Of a stretch of DNA of 18,318 nucleotides, positions 1-8,255 are shown piece by piece. The notes beneath the pieces were generated by a model. That model saw only the letters and a list, made by a program, of their open reading frames with translations. It did not search any database and was not told the origin of the DNA. Position 1 is the stretch's first letter. Each line of letters opens with the position of its first letter. Source of the stretch: an uncultured Bacteroidales bacterium (GTDB taxonomy: Bacteria; Bacteroidota; Bacteroidia; Bacteroidales; UBA932); assembly GCA_945982095.1 (NCBI GenBank), contig CAMFRR010000002.1, forward strand, positions 1-18,318, read 5' to 3'. The position numbers and the translations under genes are program-made.

Positions 1-1631
1 CCCTTCTTTTCCAGAAACACGACACCAAAAAGGTAAGACAGTATGTAAGCGTGCTTCAGAAAGGTTCTGTAGAGGCTCCGTCAGAGGGTGAAGGAACTCT
101 CGAAAAGCCATATCTTGCTTCACAGGCTGCAGCCATTGCCGGTGCTCTGGCAAGCGGTGAAACCACTCCTACTGCAGTCTACGTAAAAGGATTCGTCAAG
201 AAATTCGCCAGCAAGCACGAGGATGGCATCAACTCATTCGGAAATGCTCTCTTCTACATCACCGATACTCCTGACGGCACAGGTACAGATTTCTACTGCT
301 ATCAGATTTATTACCTCGGTGGCCAGAAGTTCACCAGCCTCGACCAGATCAAGGTAGGCGATGAGGTCGTGGTATACGGCCAGCTCACCAACTACAACGG
401 CACAGCCGAGACCGTAGGCAAAGGTGCAGCTTATATCTACTCAATCAACGGACAGACTTCAGGTGAGACTCCGGGCCCTGGTCCTGATCCGGGACAGGGT
501 GACAATCCTACCGGTGACGGTACGCTCAACAGCCCATATTCTGCATCAAAGGCAGCTGCTGTTGCCGGCGCCCTTGCAAGCGGAGCCACTACCGACAAGG
601 AAGTGTATGTACATGGTTTCGTGAAGAAATTCGCCAGCAAGCATGAGGACGGCATCAACTCATTCGGAAATGCCCTCTTCTACATCACTGATACTCCTGA
701 CGGCACGGGCACAGATTTCTACTGCTTCCAGGTTTACTACCTCGGTGGCCAGAAGTTCACCAGCCTCGACCAGATAAAGCTGGGCGATGAGGTTGTGGTA
801 TACGGCAAGCTCACGAACTACAACGGCACAGCCGAGACCGTAGGCAAAGGCGCTGCATATATCTACTCTATCAATGGCAAGACCTCTGACGAAGGCGGCA
901 GCGGCGGTGGAGACAACCCTGGCGGAGAAGACACAGGCGAAATCATTGACGCCACTGTGGCTGAGTTCATTGCAGCTCCTGTAGGTACACAGAAATATCG
1001 CCTCAAAGGCACAATCACAGACGTAATCAACACCACCTACGGCAATTTCGACCTTCAGGATGCCACAGGCAAGGTTCTGATATACGGTCTCGAGAATATT
1101 GCCGACGTACGCGACAAACTCCTTCCGGGAGCCAGCGTGACAGTTGTGGGTGTGCGTGCCGATTACAATGGCACCATCGAGATGAAAGAGGGCGTTTGCG
1201 AGAGCATTGAGGGCGGTCAGGCCCCAGAAGTTAAGGAAGGCGAGTATTTCCCTGACCAGGGTTTCACTTGGGTTGAGGCTAATGATGCAACTTACGGACA
1301 GGGATATACAGGTACCACTGCCGATAATGTTCTCACAGCCGGCATTTATAAATACAAGAGCACCTCTGCAATAGTGGCTCCTACTGACCTTGCCAAGGTT
1401 TACAAGAATTCAGTGCTTGTCATCAAGACATCCAAGCCGTTTACCAAACTTGTCCTCAAGGTATCTGATGTCAAGTATGCGGTAAGCATGGATGTTCTCA
1501 CAGGTGGCGGTTCAGTGAACGTCGACACAAATGAGAAGACAGTGACCTGGACAGGCAATGCCACAAACGAGCTTGTGCTCCATGCATCAGCCGGTCAGGT
1601 ACGTGTACAGAAATTCGCTTTCACATTCTAA
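1..1631 (+). CDS. Multi-OB-fold surface protein, 5' end missing
   Basis: The frame is open to the left edge (codons in phase with base 3), so the GTG at 51 is probably internal. The first residues, ending in SVLQKG, look like the last strand of a BACON-type domain. Two almost identical domains follow (96-461 and 522-887), each with a GINSFGNALFYITD core and GDEVVVYG, matching an OB-fold-like domain of Bacteroidales lipoproteins (DUF6359-like, from memory). A Gly/Pro-rich linker separates them and a Gly-rich linker follows. A third, different OB-fold-like domain (about 945-1215, with YGNFDLQDATGK and ASVTVVGV) is next, then a C-terminal beta-rich domain (about 1236-1628) I do not recognise. 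Export is inferred from domains and neighbours; the signal peptide is outside the window. The nuclease gene starts 3 bp downstream, so they are probably cotranscribed. OB folds bind nucleic acid or sugars in other proteins; a ligand-binding role here is inference. Confidence 0.8.
   Translation, partial: LLFQKHDTKKVRQYVSVLQKGSVEAPSEGEGTLEKPYLASQAAAIAGALASGETTPTAVYVKGFVKKFASKHEDGINSFGNALFYITDTPDGTGTDFYCYQIYYLGGQKFTSLDQIKVGDEVVVYGQLTNYNGTAETVGKGAAYIYSINGQTSGETPGPGPDPGQGDNPTGDGTLNSPYSASKAAAVAGALASGATTDKEVYVHGFVKKFASKHEDGINSFGNALFYITDTPDGTGTDFYCFQVYYLGGQKFTSLDQIKLGDEVVVYGKLTNYNGTAETVGKGAAYIYSINGKTSDEGGSGGGDNPGGEDTGEIIDATVAEFIAAPVGTQKYRLKGTITDVINTTYGNFDLQDATGKVLIYGLENIADVRDKLLPGASVTVVGVRADYNGTIEMKEGVCESIEGGQAPEVKEGEYFPDQGFTWVEANDATYGQGYTGTTADNVLTAGIYKYKSTSAIVAPTDLAKVYKNSVLVIKTSKPFTKLVLKVSDVKYAVSMDVLTGGGSVNVDTNEKTVTWTGNATNELVLHASAGQVRVQKFAFTF
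96..461 (+). repeat. Tandem domain repeat, copy 1 (426-bp period)
   Basis: This is the first 122-codon copy of an internally duplicated OB-fold-like domain. Aligned by eye with the copy at 522-887, 107 of 122 residues match, and the central block from GFVKKF to DFYC is identical in protein. Much of the DNA is also identical, for example around 201-260 and 627-686. The copies are offset by exactly 426 bp, including a 60-bp linker. Confidence 0.85.
522..887 (+). repeat. Tandem domain repeat, copy 2 (426-bp period)
   Basis: This is the second copy of the domain at 96-461. The 15 differing residues cluster in the first 32 positions (10 of 15), while the rest of the domain is nearly unchanged. 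That suggests either a recent duplication or gene conversion over the 3' two thirds of the unit. Confidence 0.85.
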
Positions 1632-1634
1632 AGA

Positions 1635-2933
1635 ATGCAGTTTAAGAATTCCATAATCAAGACATTGGGAACGGCGCTCATGCTGCTGTTCCCGGTGTTC
1701 TGCGTAAACTCTTGCCGGAAGACAGAAGAGGTTCCCGTTGAGCTTAAGCTCAGGACTGAGGTTGCAAGTGCGCGTTCCGGTCAGCAATTCCTGGATATAC
1801 AGGTGGATCCGAACTTGAGCTGGACTCTGGAGGTACGTACCTCGGACCAGAGCGGTGAGGTGGACTGGGTATGGTTCGAGCCGTTCATCAAGACGGCGGA
1901 CGATGTGAATGAGAACGAGGTGACGGTCATTAGCTCAGATATGGTTCACGGTCAGGCAGTTACCCTCCATTATGCGGAGAACCATTCGTCTCAGAAGCGC
2001 CAGTGTACTGTGGTGCTCAGTTGCGGCAAATCAGTTTCAAGTTGCGTATTTACCCAGAACGGGGCCATAAGCGTGATTGAAACTCCTGACGATTTCAATA
2101 CAAGCACCGCGCTCCCTATGTGGCTCGAACTTCCTGCGGCCTACGATGATGACCACAGGCATTTCGTTACCCATTCCATGAATCTCAGGGACAACAAGGG
2201 CCAGAGCGTCACTTTCCGCAACTATTCGATGGACTTCGATGAGGATGAGATGATTGCTGCCTGGGTGGCATATCCGCTCAATTCATGGACCATCTCCAGC
2301 GGCACAGGCCGTACCAACGCCTGGGGCCTCGATCCTAAGATACCTCGCGACAAGCAGCCTGTAATCTTCAATGCTTTCGGCAACAGCGGCAGTTATGCCC
2401 GCGGCCATCAGATTCCGTCTGCCGACCGTTACGCTGACGGAGCAAACCAGCAGACCTTCTACGGCTCTAACATGACTCCGCAGATGCACTCCTTCAATTC
2501 AAATATATGGGCTACACTCGAAGGCCATGTGCGTACGAAGAGCAAGGCTTTCGACACCCTGTATGTCGTGACAGGATGCTATACGGGCAAGACTTTGGGC
2601 AAATGCAGGGACAACGACGGGAAGCAGATTACCATCCCCGGCGGCTATTACAAAGCCCTGCTTGGCTTCAGCAGGTCTGAAGTTGCATCAGGCTCAACCG
2701 TCAAGGGAGGCAGCGGCAACTATGCCGGCTACTACATTGGCGTGGGATATTATTTCGACCACCAGTCTTATCCTAATACCAAACAGGAAGTCGATGCCCA
2801 CCGCATGTCAATAGACGCCCTGGAGAGCATTACTGGAGAAGATTTCTTCCCTAACCTTGTGACTATTCTGGGCAGTTCGGAGCAGGCAGCAATGGTGGAG
2901 AGGCAAAACGCATCATTCTGGAATCTTAACTAA
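1635..2933 (+). CDS. DNA/RNA non-specific endonuclease lipoprotein with BACON domain
   Basis: The 432-residue protein begins with a hydrophobic signal ending in a lipobox-like VNSC, so C27 is the likely lipidated residue and the protein should sit in the outer membrane or on the surface. Residues about 35-143 resemble a BACON domain, ending FTQNG. Residues about 150-420 match the NUC1 (Serratia-type) nuclease family: the active-site block ARGHQIPSADR at 255-265 supplies R256 and the likely general base H258, and SNMTPQ...FN...W..LE at 278-296 supplies the Mg-binding Asn region and E296. Family members cut DNA and RNA without sequence specificity. The usual Asp of the DRGH motif is Ala255, but the residues known to be catalytic are kept. 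The ATG lies 3 bp after the upstream stop and 18 bp precede the next start, so it belongs to the 1-8239 operon. Confidence 0.88.
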   Translation: MQFKNSIIKTLGTALMLLFPVFCVNSCRKTEEVPVELKLRTEVASARSGQQFLDIQVDPNLSWTLEVRTSDQSGEVDWVWFEPFIKTADDVNENEVTVISSDMVHGQAVTLHYAENHSSQKRQCTVVLSCGKSVSSCVFTQNGAISVIETPDDFNTSTALPMWLELPAAYDDDHRHFVTHSMNLRDNKGQSVTFRNYSMDFDEDEMIAAWVAYPLNSWTISSGTGRTNAWGLDPKIPRDKQPVIFNAFGNSGSYARGHQIPSADRYADGANQQTFYGSNMTPQMHSFNSNIWATLEGHVRTKSKAFDTLYVVTGCYTGKTLGKCRDNDGKQITIPGGYYKALLGFSRSEVASGSTVKGGSGNYAGYYIGVGYYFDHQSYPNTKQEVDAHRMSIDALESITGEDFFPNLVTILGSSEQAAMVERQNASFWNLN

Positions 2934-2951
2934 AGAACAATACAGGACCAA

Positions 2952-4028
2952 ATGAAAAAGAGTCTGTACATATTCATATTGCTGCTGGCAACGGCCTCCG
3001 TGGCCTTTGCGCAGGATGCTCAGGGAGTCAAGAGTCATGTGATAGGTTTTTACAACCTTGAAAACCTCTTCGACACCTATAACGATCCTGCCAAGAATGA
3101 TGAGCAGTTCCTTCCTGAAGGATCCAACAATTGGACTCCTGAGAAATACGCCATAAAGGTAAAGAACATGGCTAAGGTGATACGTGCCATGCGCGAGGAC
3201 AACGGATGTTATCATACTATATTGGGAGTCAGCGAGATAGAGAACCGTCTCGTGCTTGAAGACCTGGTGTATGACCCTCAGATAGCCGACGCGGGCTTCG
3301 AGATAGTGCACTATGACGGGCCTGACCGCCGTGGTGTGGACGTGGCCCTGCTTTATGATCCGAAGAAGTTCAATTTCATTGAAAGTGAATCAATCCCTTT
3401 CAGCTTCGAAGGTACAGAGGTGGAAATCACCCTCACCAAGGAGGAACAGGAGAGATTCCGTACACGTGACATACTGATGGTGCGCGGTACCATAGGAGAT
3501 GAGATGTTTGCTTTCTATGTGGCCCACCTCCCTTCACGTGTGGGCGGCAAAGGTCAGGACCTTCGCCCTTTGGGAGCCGAAATCATGTACAAGCACTGCC
3601 GTCAGCTGGAGCAGAAGTTCCCGGGCATCAAGATAGTCACAATGGGTGACATGAACGATGACCCTCATGACGAGTCCATGGTCAAGTGGCATCACGGCAA
3701 GGAGACCATTGAGGAAATGGGTAAAGACGACTTCTTCAATCCTTACCTCAGCATGTACAAGGACGGTTACGGATCGCTGTGCTACCGCGGAACATGGTGC
3801 ATATACGACCAGGAACTGATCAACTGGAATCTGGCAACAGCTCCGGACGGAGGTTACAAGATTATACCTATAGTAAAGAACAAATACTATGGCCGCATAT
3901 TCAAGAAGCCTTTCATGGTGACACAGAAGGGACAGTACAAAGGCTATCCGTTCCGCACCTTCAGCAACGGCACTTTCGCCGGCGGATATTCGGACCACTT
4001 TCCTACCTATATAGTAATAAGCAGATAA
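2952..4028 (+). CDS. Exported endonuclease/exonuclease/phosphatase-family protein
   Basis: The 358-residue protein has a clear type I signal peptide (MKK, hydrophobic core, cleavage probably after AFA at 18-20) and no lipobox. The rest is one EEP (DNase I-like) domain with its full set of active-site motifs: NLENLF with N35, SEIEN with metal-binding E95, DRRGVD at 125-130, AHLPSR with H192, GDMND with D233 and N235, and SDH at 347-349. EEP enzymes break phosphodiester or phosphomonoester bonds in nucleic acids, phospholipids or inositol phosphates; the motifs alone do not settle the substrate. Lying between a non-specific nuclease and a TonB receptor, it could trim nucleic-acid fragments in the periplasm or at the surface. 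An AGGA at 2944-2947 just before the ATG may help set the start. The next gene begins 16 bp after its stop. Confidence 0.88.
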   Translation: MKKSLYIFILLLATASVAFAQDAQGVKSHVIGFYNLENLFDTYNDPAKNDEQFLPEGSNNWTPEKYAIKVKNMAKVIRAMREDNGCYHTILGVSEIENRLVLEDLVYDPQIADAGFEIVHYDGPDRRGVDVALLYDPKKFNFIESESIPFSFEGTEVEITLTKEEQERFRTRDILMVRGTIGDEMFAFYVAHLPSRVGGKGQDLRPLGAEIMYKHCRQLEQKFPGIKIVTMGDMNDDPHDESMVKWHHGKETIEEMGKDDFFNPYLSMYKDGYGSLCYRGTWCIYDQELINWNLATAPDGGYKIIPIVKNKYYGRIFKKPFMVTQKGQYKGYPFRTFSNGTFAGGYSDHFPTYIVISR

Positions 4029-4044
4029 TAAAGAGATAGAATAT

Positions 4045-7000
4045 ATGAGAAAACTGTTATCAATGGCTTCGGCCCTGTTGCTCAGCGCAATTATCTTTGC
4101 CCAGGCGCCCACAGGCGGAGTTACCGGCTCGGTGGTGAGCCGTGCGGGAAGGCTGCCAATTCCGGGAGCCGACCTGGTGATATCGAAAGATGGAGTTATA
4201 GTGGCTACATCCAAGGCTGCTGAAGACGGCAAGTTCCTTATTTCAGAGCTTGCCAACGGCATGTACACGATGGATGTGACTGCTGACGGTTACAAAGACC
4301 TGGTTGTCAATGTTACCGTCGACAAGGGTTATGTAAAGGATATGGTGTTCGTGACCATGAATCCTGACACCCAGGTTGAGAGCATAGATGCCGGCAGCTT
4401 TACTGAGTTCGATATGGACGACAGCGGCTATAACGACAATCCTACCATACTCTTTAGCGGCAACGATCCTTACAATGCTGTAGCGGGATATGGTTTCAGC
4501 AACATTCGCTTCAAGAACAGGGGCTACAACAGCGAGGCTCAGGATGTGTATTTCAGCGGAGTACGCCTCAATGACGCCATCACAGGCTATTCTCCATACA
4601 GCCTCTGGACAGGCCTGAACGAGGTTACAAGGTCCAAGGACAACACCACAGGACTTGAGGCTTCGGAATACGGAACAGGCGGATATAACGGAAGCACAAA
4701 CGTTTACGGAAATCCAGCCAGCGTACGTAAGGGCTTGCGTGCCAGCGTGCTTACCAACAGCTCTCTTTATCGTCTGCGCCTCATGCTTACCTACGGCAGC
4801 GGTCCTCTTGACAACGGTTGGAGCTATGCAGTCAGCGCTTCTGCCCGCTTGGGCGGTAACGACTGGATCAAGGGCGTTTACTATCGCAGCTTCGCATACT
4901 ATCTGGGTGCTGAGAAGAACTTCGGCAACGGTCACAACTTCGCCATCATGCACTTCGCAACTCCAGGACAGAGAGGTGCTCAGAATGCATCCACCCAGGA
5001 GGTTTACGACCTCATGGGCGACAATATGTACAACAGCAACTGGGGCTATCAGAACGGAAAAGTACGCAACAGCCGCGTGCGCAAGACATTCGAGCCTGTA
5101 ACCGTGCTCAAATATACCTACGCTCCTTCCGGAGATTTCGAATCCAACACCACTTTCCTTTGGAGGACAGGTTTCAACGGCTATACTGCTCTGGACTGGT
5201 ACGATGCACCGGATCCACGTGCCGACTACTACCGCAACCTTCCATCCTACAGCTTCGCCAACTCTGACGAAGGCGATGACCAGAATGCCCGTTACGATTA
5301 CAGCTACAACGAGCTTAACGACAAGGGCAAGCTCATGTATGAGGCTTGGACCAGCCGCAGCGAGGACTACAGGATGTACCAGCATCTGGATTGGGACAGG
5401 CTTTATGTCGTGAACTCACAGGCAGGCGGCCGCGCAAAATATGCTCAGGAGCAGCGTCATGTGGACCAGAATGATTTCAATCTGGCCGAGACCATACGCT
5501 GGAACCTTTCTGAGAACCTGACAATGAACTTCGGCGCCAACTTCAAATACAACCGTACCGAGAACTATAAAAGGATAGCCGATCTGCTCGGAGCCCAGTA
5601 CTATCTCAACGTGGACTCTTTCGCAGAGAGGGATTTCGCCATCAACGAGGCCAAAATTCAGAACGACCTCGACTACTATCTTGACAACGGTCTTCAGTCC
5701 CAGAAGATACTCACAAACGGCAAATACGGATATGATTACTTTGCAAATGTAATCAAGGCCAATGTGTGGAGTGTACAGAACTTCAGCAAGAACAACTGGG
5801 AAGCCAGCCTTGCCTTCAAAGTGGGCTATGAGTCATTCTGGCGTGAGGGTATGATGCGCAAGGGTCTTTTCGCAGGTACTGCCGAAGAGGTGGCTATGAT
5901 CAATCTGCGTCTGCCAGCCTCACAAAAGCTTTCACCAGTTTACGACAAGAATGGACAAGCTGTGACATCAAAGGGTAAGTCTGCTGTTCAGCAGTTTATC
6001 ACCGGCTCGGTAAAGGCCTATGTATCACGTACTTTCCAGGGCGGTCACAGACTGTATGCCAATGCAGGCATATTCTCTGACGCTCCTACTTTCAGCGAAG
6101 CCTTCATATCTCCACGTACACGCAACACCGTGATTGACGGTCTGAAGAACAAGTTTACATATTCTGCAGACCTCAACTATCAGTACAGCAACAAGGGTTA
6201 CAACCTCCGCTTCACTGCCTTCTATACCAAAATCAAGAACCAGAGCGACGTGATGAGCTTCTATGACGATTCACAGAACTCTTTCACCAATTTTGCAATG
6301 ACAGGCATTGACCAGAGGCACATGGGTATCGAATTCGGCTTCAGCCTGCCTCTCTTCGTGAGCGGTCTCAGCCTCGAAGGTGCTCTGAGTGCCGGAGAAT
6401 ATATATACACAAGCAACCCTTACATGGTGCAGACCATAGACAACAGTGCTGAAATCGTGCGTGAGAGCATAGTTCCATATTGGAGCGAAGTGCCACATTA
6501 TGCTACATACGAAGAGAACGGAGTCATAGATTTCGATTCACGTGTGGACGGCAGCCGCATACAGACAGGTTTCACAAAACACTACGTGCCTTCTACTCCA
6601 CAGATTGCAGCTCAGCTGGGTCTCAAATACAACATCAACTACTGGTTCTTCGAACTCAACGCCCAGTGCTATGCCAAGTCTTATCTTGACATGAACCCTC
6701 TGTACCGTACAGACTTCGCCAACAAGGGCTGTTTCGACGAGTATGGCAATCTCATCTACAATGAGGATGTCAACAAGGGTGGCCACGCCCACTTCTACTA
6801 TATGACAGAGCAGGAGGAATTCGCTCCGGTATTCCTTTTGAATGCAAGCATAGGCAAGAGCTGGTATGTCAAGAACAACCAGATAGGTTTCTCACTCCAG
6901 GTGAACAACATCACAAACAACCGCAATGTGAAGACAGGCGGATATGAGCAGACCCGTCTGCAGAACAGCGCCGACAAGAGCCTGTACTACCGCTTCCAGA

Positions 7001-7059
7001 GCAAGTACTTCTACATGGCCGGCATCAATTATATGTTGAACCTTTACTTCAGATTCTAA
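4045..7059 (+). CDS. TonB-dependent outer-membrane receptor (not SusC-type)
   Basis: The 1004-residue protein has a signal peptide (about 1-19, ending FAQ), then a carboxypeptidase-regulatory-like beta-sandwich (about 24-108, with PIPGADLVI and DGKFLISEL). A divergent plug follows (about 125-235), including FSNIRFKNRGYNSE and VYFSGVRLND, which match a Bacteroidota receptor group with RGYxSE...GxxxND. The remainder is aromatic-rich barrel sequence ending ...LYFRF with the terminal Phe typical of outer-membrane barrels. Such receptors import bulky ligands using energy from TonB-ExbB-ExbD, none of which is in this window. No SusD-like partner is next to it. Instead the OB-fold lipoprotein at 7064 starts 4 bp after its stop and is the likely extracellular partner. 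The ligand is unknown; nearby nucleases suggest nucleic acid or its fragments (inference). I see no clear classical TonB box. Confidence 0.9.
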   Translation: MRKLLSMASALLLSAIIFAQAPTGGVTGSVVSRAGRLPIPGADLVISKDGVIVATSKAAEDGKFLISELANGMYTMDVTADGYKDLVVNVTVDKGYVKDMVFVTMNPDTQVESIDAGSFTEFDMDDSGYNDNPTILFSGNDPYNAVAGYGFSNIRFKNRGYNSEAQDVYFSGVRLNDAITGYSPYSLWTGLNEVTRSKDNTTGLEASEYGTGGYNGSTNVYGNPASVRKGLRASVLTNSSLYRLRLMLTYGSGPLDNGWSYAVSASARLGGNDWIKGVYYRSFAYYLGAEKNFGNGHNFAIMHFATPGQRGAQNASTQEVYDLMGDNMYNSNWGYQNGKVRNSRVRKTFEPVTVLKYTYAPSGDFESNTTFLWRTGFNGYTALDWYDAPDPRADYYRNLPSYSFANSDEGDDQNARYDYSYNELNDKGKLMYEAWTSRSEDYRMYQHLDWDRLYVVNSQAGGRAKYAQEQRHVDQNDFNLAETIRWNLSENLTMNFGANFKYNRTENYKRIADLLGAQYYLNVDSFAERDFAINEAKIQNDLDYYLDNGLQSQKILTNGKYGYDYFANVIKANVWSVQNFSKNNWEASLAFKVGYESFWREGMMRKGLFAGTAEEVAMINLRLPASQKLSPVYDKNGQAVTSKGKSAVQQFITGSVKAYVSRTFQGGHRLYANAGIFSDAPTFSEAFISPRTRNTVIDGLKNKFTYSADLNYQYSNKGYNLRFTAFYTKIKNQSDVMSFYDDSQNSFTNFAMTGIDQRHMGIEFGFSLPLFVSGLSLEGALSAGEYIYTSNPYMVQTIDNSAEIVRESIVPYWSEVPHYATYEENGVIDFDSRVDGSRIQTGFTKHYVPSTPQIAAQLGLKYNINYWFFELNAQCYAKSYLDMNPLYRTDFANKGCFDEYGNLIYNEDVNKGGHAHFYYMTEQEEFAPVFLLNASIGKSWYVKNNQIGFSLQVNNITNNRNVKTGGYEQTRLQNSADKSLYYRFQSKYFYMAGINYMLNLYFRF

Positions 7060-7063
7060 GCAC

Positions 7064-8239
7064 ATGAAACAGAAATATATAGCCTTATTGGCCGCAGCTG
7101 CTCTCGCTGGCTGCAATCCGGTGGAGGAGTGGGGTCCGGTATTTACAGGTTCCCATGATGAGCCTTCCGCTTTCCAGCCTGCACAGATGGAGGCCAACAT
7201 AAGCATAAAGGATCTTTGCAAGACCTATTCGCAGGGGGTTCCCCACAAGATGGCCGGAAATCACATAATCGCAGGCAAGGTGGTGAGCACCGACCAGCCG
7301 GGCAACTTCTACAAGAGCTTCTATATACAGGACGAGACAGCCGGTATAGAAATCAAGATGGGCCGCAACGGCTTGTACAACGATTATCATCTTGGTCAGA
7401 CCATATACATAGAATGCAATGACCTGTGGCTGGGCATGTACGGCTACAAGGAAGGCAACTACGGCGGTCAGGGCATGGTGCAGATTGGCGCCAAGGACGT
7501 TACAGGCAAGTATGAGACTTCTTACCTGGAGTCTCCGCTTATGATAGACCTTCACGTACATAAGGGCGCTCTCGGAGAAGCCGTTGAGCCTAAAGTACTT
7601 GCTGAGGCTGAGCTTCCAAAGAAGAACGACAACCAGTGCACCAACTCCAATGTCGGCCGCCTCGTAACCCTTCCGGGTCTGGTTTACACAGACCAGGCTT
7701 TCGTACTGCTTTATCCTGATCCTAACCGTCCTCATGAAAGCACGGATCCTGAGAACAGGCTCTTCCTCTCTTCGGACAACAACAATGTGGTCATCTCGAA
7801 CAAGGCCAACTGGAAAATCTTCACTTGGGCAATGTCCAAGACCAACATAATCGAGCACTTGGAGAACGGCGACTGGGATCATGCCACCATAGGCAGCGGT
7901 CAGAGCGACTTCGGTCCCATTACTGGTCAGGTTTCTGCTACAGGCATGTTCAAGGACTGCAAGCACTCTTCAGGCAAACTTATGACATACAAGGAGCTGC
8001 TTATCAAAAATGCCGCAGCGCAGTCAGTTAGCCAGTACTTCAAGATGGGAAACACCCAGATTCAGGTACGTACCAGCGGCTTCAGCAAATTTGCTGACAA
8101 GGCCATTCCTTCAGACGTGCTCAGCGGCAAACGCAAAGTGAACATCACAGGTGTGCTCTGCATGTATCAGGGCAGCATACAGATGACAGTGAACAGTCTG
8201 GATGACATTACATATGAGGACGGAACTCCTCTATATTGA
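7064..8239 (+). CDS. DUF5689-type OB-fold lipoprotein, receptor partner
   Basis: The 391-residue protein starts with a short signal and a strong lipobox, LAGC, with C17 as the lipidation site. Residues about 46-165 match a DUF5689-like domain: ISIKDL, then GNFYKSFYIQDETAGIEIK and a GQTIYIECNDL strand, an OB-fold-like pattern. A C-terminal segment (about 335-391, with RKVNITGVL and SIQMTVNSLDDI) looks like a second OB-type element. The middle region is not recognised. In Bacteroidota, DUF5689 proteins are often encoded next to TonB-dependent receptors of the type found here, 4 bp upstream. A role as surface ligand-binding partner, analogous in position to SusD but unrelated in fold, is inference. 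The ATG is followed at once by the signal peptide, so the start is secure. Confidence 0.82.
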   Translation: MKQKYIALLAAAALAGCNPVEEWGPVFTGSHDEPSAFQPAQMEANISIKDLCKTYSQGVPHKMAGNHIIAGKVVSTDQPGNFYKSFYIQDETAGIEIKMGRNGLYNDYHLGQTIYIECNDLWLGMYGYKEGNYGGQGMVQIGAKDVTGKYETSYLESPLMIDLHVHKGALGEAVEPKVLAEAELPKKNDNQCTNSNVGRLVTLPGLVYTDQAFVLLYPDPNRPHESTDPENRLFLSSDNNNVVISNKANWKIFTWAMSKTNIIEHLENGDWDHATIGSGQSDFGPITGQVSATGMFKDCKHSSGKLMTYKELLIKNAAAQSVSQYFKMGNTQIQVRTSGFSKFADKAIPSDVLSGKRKVNITGVLCMYQGSIQMTVNSLDDITYEDGTPLY

Positions 8240-8255
8240 TAATACCTAAATTAAA

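Noticed and set aside
4243..5385. A 380-codon open frame on the - strand opposite the TonB receptor
   Set aside because: It lies wholly inside a well-supported + strand gene, has no recognisable domain and overlaps no gap. It is a by-product of codon usage.
7085..7966. A 293-codon open frame on the - strand opposite the DUF5689-type lipoprotein
   Set aside because: The + strand frame has a lipobox and family motifs; the reverse frame has none.
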